From NCBI GenBank assembly GCA_937891465.1, contig CALAHF010000165.1, positions 62,001-126,000 on the forward strand: a stretch of DNA of 64,000 bases, given 5' to 3'. The notes beneath the pieces are model-generated. The model was not told where the DNA came from. It did not search any database and saw nothing but the letters and a program-made list of their open reading frames with translations. Source of the stretch: an uncultured Verrucomicrobiales bacterium. GTDB lineage: Bacteria; Verrucomicrobiota; Verrucomicrobiia; Verrucomicrobiales; DEV007. Positions 59,419 through 64,000 of this stretch are shown in pieces. Position 1 is the first letter of the stretch. Each line of letters opens with the position of its first letter. A program made the translations under genes and the position numbers.

Positions 59419-61206
59419 CTACTCCAGCTGCAGCTTCGCGAGGGATCCATAAAGGCCACCCGCTCTGGCAAGAAGCTCATCGTGGGTGCCTCGCTCCAAA
59501 ATCGCACCGCCTGAGATCACGAGAATCTGATCACAGCGACGAATCGTGCTGAGACGGTGCGCGATGATGATACTCGTGCGGTTTTCCATCAGCTTGTCGA
59601 GCGCGCCCTGAACAAGACGCTCGCTCTCGGCATCAAGACTGCTGGTTGCTTCATCGAGAATCAGAATCGCCGGGTCGGCAAGAATCGCCCGGGCGATAGC
59701 GATCCGCTGACGTTGGCCGCCGGAAAGCTGGGCGCCACGATCTCCCACGAGCGTTTCGTAACCCTCGGTGAGCCCTTCGATAAACTCATGGGCATTGGCC
59801 TGCATGGCCGCCTCGAAGATTTCTTCGTCAGTCGCTTCGGGTTTACCGTATCGGATGTTTTCTTGAATACTGCCTCCAAAGAGAAGCACTTCCTGGGGAA
59901 CCAGCGCAAGATTCCGTCGCAGGTTCGTTAGTGACATCTCACGGATCGGTTTGCCATCGATCAGGATTTCGCCGGACGTCGGATCATAGAAACGGAACAG
60001 CAGCGAGACCGTCGTCGACTTGCCTGAACCACTCGGACCGACCAGCGCAATTCGTTGCCCCGCTTCCGCTTTCAAATCAAAGTCATGCAGCACCACCGTG
60101 TCGGGACGTCCCGCATAGGAAAAATTGACACCTCGCATCTCGATCTCTCCGGCAAAGCGTGTCATGTCTTCTTTGCCTTCATCTTCCGGCTCAATGTCAT
60201 CCTTCAGGATTTCGCGGACGCGTTCCGTTGCGCCGAGCGAACGCTGCAACTGCGCGATCAACTCAGGGAACTGGAGGAACGACGACGCAATCATTCCGGT
60301 GAGTCCGGCGAATTGAGTCAACTCCTCGTTGCCGATATCTCCGTTGTTCAGCATTCGCATTGCAAACCACGTCACCAGGATCAGCGCCACGCTGAACGCG
60401 AAGATGATGAAGGCGATGAACGACGCTCGCGGGATCGCCGCTTTAATCACCGTGGTAAGATACTCACCGAGGTTTTTGTTATAGCGGGAAAGCTCGTAGG
60501 CTTCATTGCGAAAGGCTTTCACGCTGATGATGCTCTGGAGGCTTTCATCGACGACAACCTGCGAGGCTGCCAGATTATCCTGAGCGCGACGCGTCAACTT
60601 CCGGATGCGCGACCCGAAGACCGCGATGAGAACGATCACCACTGGAATCGTGGCGATCATAAAGAGCGACAGTTTCACCGACATCTGCAAGATCAGCACC
60701 AGACAAAGCAGCAGCATGACCGAGTGCCGGATCAGCATCGGGATCGTGCTGACCAGCGTTTCCCGCATCGCCTCGACATCATTGGCCAGGCGGGAACCTA
60801 ATTCCCCGACGCGTCGCTCGTTCAGCGTTGCCATGGGGAAACGAATGATCCGGCTGAACGTATCCAGGCGGAGCGTTGCGAGTGCCCGTTCCGATGCCTT
60901 TGCGAAAAGAAGAATCCTCCAGAACGCGATGAACGCCTGCACCGAAACAATCGCGACAAGAAACCACGCCTTATCCGTTAATTCGGTCATCCACTCCGCT
61001 CCAGTGGCCCCGCCGATCCCTTTTCCGACCAGACCCGTCAGCTCTTTGATGAAAAGAATCGTCAACCCTCCCGTGAGTGCCAGCGCAAAGAGCGCTGGGA
61101 TGAAGACCTTGTAATGCGGGCGCAAATAAGTCAGGAAAAAGCCGGCGTCTTTCCACGCGGCCCGGTCCCATAGTTTCTTGCTGGTTTGTTCTTTCGTCGA
61201 ATCCAT
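59419..61206 (-). CDS. MsbA-like ABC exporter (fused permease and ATPase)
   Basis: 595 residues. Six helices in residues about 20-320, then the nucleotide-binding domain: Walker A GPSGSGKSTT, Q loop LVPQEVLLFG, signature LSGGQRQRIAIARAI, Walker B ILILDEATSSLDAESE and IIAHRLSTI. Homodimer exporting lipid A, lipids or drugs; the cargo cannot be told. Membrane part has the coupling motif EAYELSRYNKNL. Stops 100 bp from the GH-like gene start, so the two may share a transcript. Confidence 0.93.
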   Translation of the reverse strand: MDSTKEQTSKKLWDRAAWKDAGFFLTYLRPHYKVFIPALFALALTGGLTILFIKELTGLVGKGIGGATGAEWMTELTDKAWFLVAIVSVQAFIAFWRILLFAKASERALATLRLDTFSRIIRFPMATLNERRVGELGSRLANDVEAMRETLVSTIPMLIRHSVMLLLCLVLILQMSVKLSLFMIATIPVVIVLIAVFGSRIRKLTRRAQDNLAASQVVVDESLQSIISVKAFRNEAYELSRYNKNLGEYLTTVIKAAIPRASFIAFIIFAFSVALILVTWFAMRMLNNGDIGNEELTQFAGLTGMIASSFLQFPELIAQLQRSLGATERVREILKDDIEPEDEGKEDMTRFAGEIEMRGVNFSYAGRPDTVVLHDFDLKAEAGQRIALVGPSGSGKSTTVSLLFRFYDPTSGEILIDGKPIREMSLTNLRRNLALVPQEVLLFGGSIQENIRYGKPEATDEEIFEAAMQANAHEFIEGLTEGYETLVGDRGAQLSGGQRQRIAIARAILADPAILILDEATSSLDAESERLVQGALDKLMENRTSIIIAHRLSTIRRCDQILVISGGAILERGTHDELLARAGGLYGSLAKLQLE

Positions 61207-61401
61207 TGCGTAAAGTTAAAGCCGAGACTTAACAGGGTTCCGTCACCTTCGGCAAATGCGGAAACATGAAAGGTTGCTCGACTATCTCACCACCGCAGTT
61301 CCGTCCTCCTCAATCCCAGAAGGGCCGACGCCCCGATAAAATCCTTGTAAAAGAAATTTCCGATCAGTAGTTTAGAATAAAAATTCGGGTAAATTGGAAT
61401 C

Positions 61402-62790
61402 ATGTCCCCATCTGAATCAGGCAGGACTCACCCTCGCGAAAAGGAGGTTTTTTTAAAAGCGTTGGAAATCCGCGACAGGGTGGCTCGTGACAAGTTCATT
61501 GCCAGTGTTTCCGGGAACGATGAGGTTTTGAGGAAACGTGTTGAGAGACTCTTTGAGAAAGGTTCTGAAGAGGATGAGTTTCTTTCAAATCCGGAACTGC
61601 GCGGAATGATTGGCGTGATCGAGCCGAGGTTTCTTGATTCAGAGAAACCGGCGTTTGATGCGACGACGATGGCTGCTCAAGCATGGGAACCCAATTGCGT
61701 GGAGCCAAAAAAATCATGGAGCATTCCGCCAACATCAGTGGGAAGATATCAAATTCATAAATTGATCGGGGAAGGCTCATTCGGTTCGGTTTACAAAGGG
61801 TTTGATCCAAATTTGAATCGCTAGGTTGCGTTGAAGATGGTGCATCCGAGTCGGATCGCTTTGCTGGAAAGTTTGGAGGACTGGTTTGATGAGGCAAAGG
61901 TGTTAGCGTCGCTTCGTCACGATGGGATTGTTCGGGTTTATGATGCAGATAAGACAGAGGACGGGGAGGTTTACATCGTTTCGGAATACATCGAAGGGAA
62001 GACGTAACAATCCCATCGTGACGGAAGAACAAGTGTGTAGGAGGCTGTGTGGATTTTGTTAGAAGTCACGGAGACGGCTCATGCAGCGCATTTAAGCGGC
62101 CGGGTTCACCGGGATATCAAGCCGGGAAACATCATGATTCGGCCAGACGACCAGACGTGTTTGATCGATTTCGGAATCGCGCTCTCGAAGCAACAACCGG
62201 GGAATTCACTGGCCAGCGGCGTGGCGGGAACTCCGGCTTATATGAGCCCGGAACAAACGCGAAGTGAGGGGCATTTGGTGGATCGCCGATCAGATATTTT
62301 CAGTTTGGGCGTGGTTTTTTATGAGTTGCTGGCGGGAAAACGGCCGTTTTTGGGAAGAGATTTTCATACTGTTTTTGAGCAAATCCAGTCGGGTGTAATT
62401 CCGAAGCTGCCCGCAACAAATCCGCCAATTACGAAGGAGGTTCAGCGCATTTGTAAGAAGTGTCTCGCGTTGCGGGCATCTGAGCGCTATCAGGACGCTC
62501 GGGAGCTCCACGATGACCTTCGGTGTTTTTTGCATCCAGAGGAGGAAGTGGAAATGGAACCGGCCGAACTGGCTGTGTTTGTTCCTAAAGGGTTGCGATC
62601 GTTTGAGGAATCGGATTCGGATTTCTTTTTTCAACTGTTGCTTGGTCCTTTCGATCGGCACGGATTGCCGGATAGCGTTCGTTTTTGGAAAACGCGGATC
62701 GAAGCGCAATCAACGGGCGACGGTGCGTTTCGGATTGGGTCGTCAAACGTCCGAACAACCGGGAGATCGGTCCTCAATCCTGGTTTTTGA
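61402..62790 (+). pseudogene. Serine/threonine kinase gene with three in-frame stops
   Basis: A single frame keeps kinase sequence throughout: YQIHKLIGEGSFGSVYKGFDPNLNR, TAG (61822), VALKMVHPSRIALLESLED, DGIVRVYDADKTEDGEVYIVSEYIEGKT, TAA (62005), a garbled piece, TAG (62038), ILLEVTETAHAAHLSGRVHRDIKPGNI and IDFGIALSKQQPGNSLASG. After the kinase, SDFFFQLLLGPFDRHGLPDSVRFWKTRIEA fits the nSTAND-type ATPase linker that follows such kinases, but the P-loop that should come next is missing. The start at 61402 carries an N-terminal helical region. The gene is dead. Confidence 0.82.
61915..62023. repeat. 18-bp perfect inverted repeat inside the kinase pseudogene
   Basis: CGTCACGATGGGATTGTT at 61915-61932 is the reverse complement of 62006-62023 (AACAATCCCATCGTGACG), 73 bp apart. 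The second copy replaces kinase-coding sequence and generates the TAA at 62005. This points to a template-switch mutation that copied the upstream stretch backwards. Confidence 0.85.
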
Positions 62791-63047
62791 CCGATCATGC
62801 CACCGGAAAAAATGTAATTATCAAGCACATCTACAAATTCGAAGAGGGGTTGGCTCCGCTGTTGCAGAAAATAGTCGATCTCTGTGGATTTCAGCCCGAT
62901 CTCCGGTTGCCAGAGAAAAAAATCAATCAAACCAACCGCAAACCGTGGCAGGAATACTTCGTAGGAAAACCTGAGTTAATCCGAATTGTCACGGAGCGAT
63001 GTCAAACCGACCAAATGTTTGGTTACGATCTCAGTCCTCAGCTATAA
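62780..63047 (+). pseudogene. C-terminal fragment of a sulfotransferase-like protein
   Basis: In a frame different from the kinase remnant, GKNVIIKHIYKFEEGLAPLLQKIVDLCGFQPDLRLPEKK and KPWQEYFVGKPELIRIVTERCQTDQMFGYD resemble the C-terminal part of bacterial sulfotransferases (the W-x-x-Y-F and D-x-x-x-F/L-G-Y pattern). The catalytic P-loop and the rest are missing. It directly follows the dead kinase and may be the residue of a second lost gene. Confidence 0.4.
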
Positions 63048-63403
63048 AGCTATGGTTTTCAAAGCCAGGAAAGGTGCCGGATTGGAAACGATTATAAAGA
63101 TTTTGAAATGGGCCAAGTCATCAGAATACCCCTTTGAAATCTCGTTTTCGTTGAGCTGAAACACATCGCTGATGATTCTTGCTGGTCCAATTTTTGAAGC
63201 CAATGACCATCACGTTCGAGAAAATTAGATGATTGTGAGATAGGCAATATTTTCAACAGTGTGAGGAAGAGATCCCCGCCAAATCTCAAACGTTTATCCA
63301 ATCTGCTACCCTCGTTTCAAAACACCGCGATTGCATCCCCGCCGCGTTTCCTCCACCTTAATGAAGGCCGACTGCTTGGAGGCGGCCGTTAAACGACAAT
63401 CAC
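63048..63403. other. Gap without supported gene
   Basis: A 356-bp stretch of mixed composition. Short frames exist on both strands but none resembles a known protein, has a ribosome-binding site or is consistent with codon use in the neighbours. It is probably decayed sequence continuing from the pseudogenes to the left. Confidence 0.5.
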
Positions 63404-64000
63404 ATGAGTAGCTTCTTTGAAGATTTGGGACGCAAGCTGGGACGCGCAGCGGTGCCGACGTATCGCAAGAGCAAATGGATTTGGGAGGGACTGACGGGAA
63501 CGGAGGAGAAGGCGCTTGCATCGGAACGCGAACTGGGTGAAACACTCGCGGCGGAGCTCCGCCTCGCGACGGATATTCTCGACGACCCGGAATTGCTGGC
63601 CTGGGTTCGGGGAATCTGCCAGCGCTTGGAAGGCTCGGTCGACCAACCGGGGTTTACCTATCACTGCGAACTGATGCAGGGCGATCATCCGAGTACGATC
63701 GGTCTACCGGGAGGTTACCTGTTCGTCAGCCGATCTCTCATCGAGTTTTGTGAACACAACTTCGATGAAGTGGCCTTCGTCATCGCGCACGAAACGGCGC
63801 ATGTGGTCCGCCGTCATACCTGGGACCGGATGATTCAGCAATCGGCGCTGCGGGCGGCGTCGTTTGCGGCGGGAAGCGCAGGAATCCTCTCGGGCTGGGT
63901 GCGACAGCAGGGCTTGCCGATGCTGCGGAGCGCTCACTCAAAGGATTTTGAATTTACGGCGGACAAGGATGGGCTGGGCTTGGTTCGCGCGGCGGGATAC
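63404..64000 (+). CDS. M48 family metalloprotease (3' end beyond window)
   Basis: 199 codons present; the gene runs off the right edge. GLPGGYLFVSRSLIEF, the zinc motif HETAH within FVIAHETAHVVRRH and a downstream SKDFEFTADKDG (the third zinc Glu should be E in EFTAD) show an M48-type peptidase. No signal peptide or helix is seen at the start (MSSFFEDLGRKLGRAAVPTY), unlike HtpX; it resembles the cytosolic or peripheral M48 group. Base use is noticeably more G/C-rich than in the pseudogenes before it. Confidence 0.85.
   Translation, partial: MSSFFEDLGRKLGRAAVPTYRKSKWIWEGLTGTEEKALASERELGETLAAELRLATDILDDPELLAWVRGICQRLEGSVDQPGFTYHCELMQGDHPSTIGLPGGYLFVSRSLIEFCEHNFDEVAFVIAHETAHVVRRHTWDRMIQQSALRAASFAAGSAGILSGWVRQQGLPMLRSAHSKDFEFTADKDGLGLVRAAGY

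Noticed and set aside
61822-62040. Programmed stop read-through in the kinase gene
   Set aside because: The stops are of two kinds (TAG, TAA, TAG), the sequence between them is garbled by an inverted copy, and the downstream P-loop is missing; this is decay.
63092-63301. Minus-strand frame DKRLRFGGDLF ... in the gap before the M48 gene
   Set aside because: No recognisable relative, no ribosome-binding site and no partner gene; left as unsupported.
1-64000. tRNA, rRNA and CRISPR arrays
   Set aside because: Gaps were read for cloverleaf-type arms with TTCGANTC loops and for evenly spaced direct repeats; the GGTTCG-type hits belong to the palindromic element and not to tRNA.

Overview
The window reads as chromosome of a free-living, Gram-negative-type bacterium of the Verrucomicrobia/Planctomycetes group, most likely Verrucomicrobia. 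The basis is family content, not a marker gene: a sulfatase, secreted SGNH and sialate-esterase-type hydrolases, a Tat-exported lipase, SHD1-domain secreted proteins, a PL6-type lyase, a Gfo/Idh-isomerase-DHDPS sugar module, Pro/Ala/Lys-rich membrane proteins and PknB-like kinases. There is no rRNA, tRNA, CRISPR array, phage or IS transposase. TGA, TAA and TAG all serve as stops.

Layout. 1-4.5 kb: 5' part of an amidohydrolase gene, murJ, LemA and its DUF3137 partner. 4.5-11.5 kb: alpha/beta hydrolase, Dabb protein, a secreted thioredoxin-fold protein with an in-frame TGA exactly at the first position of its CGPC motif (candidate selenoprotein), and a sugar/sugar-acid catabolic cluster diverging from an AraC regulator. 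11.5-24.5 kb: secreted hydrolases, an RlmI-like methyltransferase, hisD, three tandem small membrane paralogues of which two are damaged, a ParA ATPase, pdxH, infA, an HscB-like co-chaperone and nnr. 24.5-33 kb: small membrane proteins, a FAH-family hydrolase, a head-to-head breakpoint where two polysaccharide-type genes both lack their 5' parts (about 27600), trxA, a Lys-Thr repeat membrane protein, an M20 peptidase and queH. 33-41 kb: a complete phosphate regulon pstS-pstC-pstA-pstB-phoU with convergent phoB-phoR; a shared candidate Pho box precedes pstS and phoB. 41-57.6 kb: sulfatase, PQQ-propeller protein, ECF sigma factor divergent from a MerR regulator, pyk, SGNH hydrolase, kinase plus P-loop protein, M20 dipeptidase, PL6 lyase, ExbB-like proteins and purB. 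57.6-64 kb: a 3'-truncated GH-like protein, an MsbA-like ABC exporter, a decayed kinase pseudogene and the 5' part of an M48 protease.

Two themes run through the window. First, an imperfect palindrome of about 43 bp (outer arms like CGAAYCAACAGGGT and ACCCTGTTGGTTCG, inner arms GTTC/GAAC) is scattered over at least ten intergenic sites. It supplies the start codon of the amidohydrolase, and a composite form sits in frame inside the ParA gene. This resembles in behaviour the protein-inserting palindromic elements known from Rickettsia, in an unrelated lineage. Second, several genes are freshly damaged (single nonsense codons, a 19-bp tandem duplication, a breakpoint, a kinase carrying an inverted-copy insertion), so the candidate selenocysteine must be weighed against a real background of nonsense mutations.
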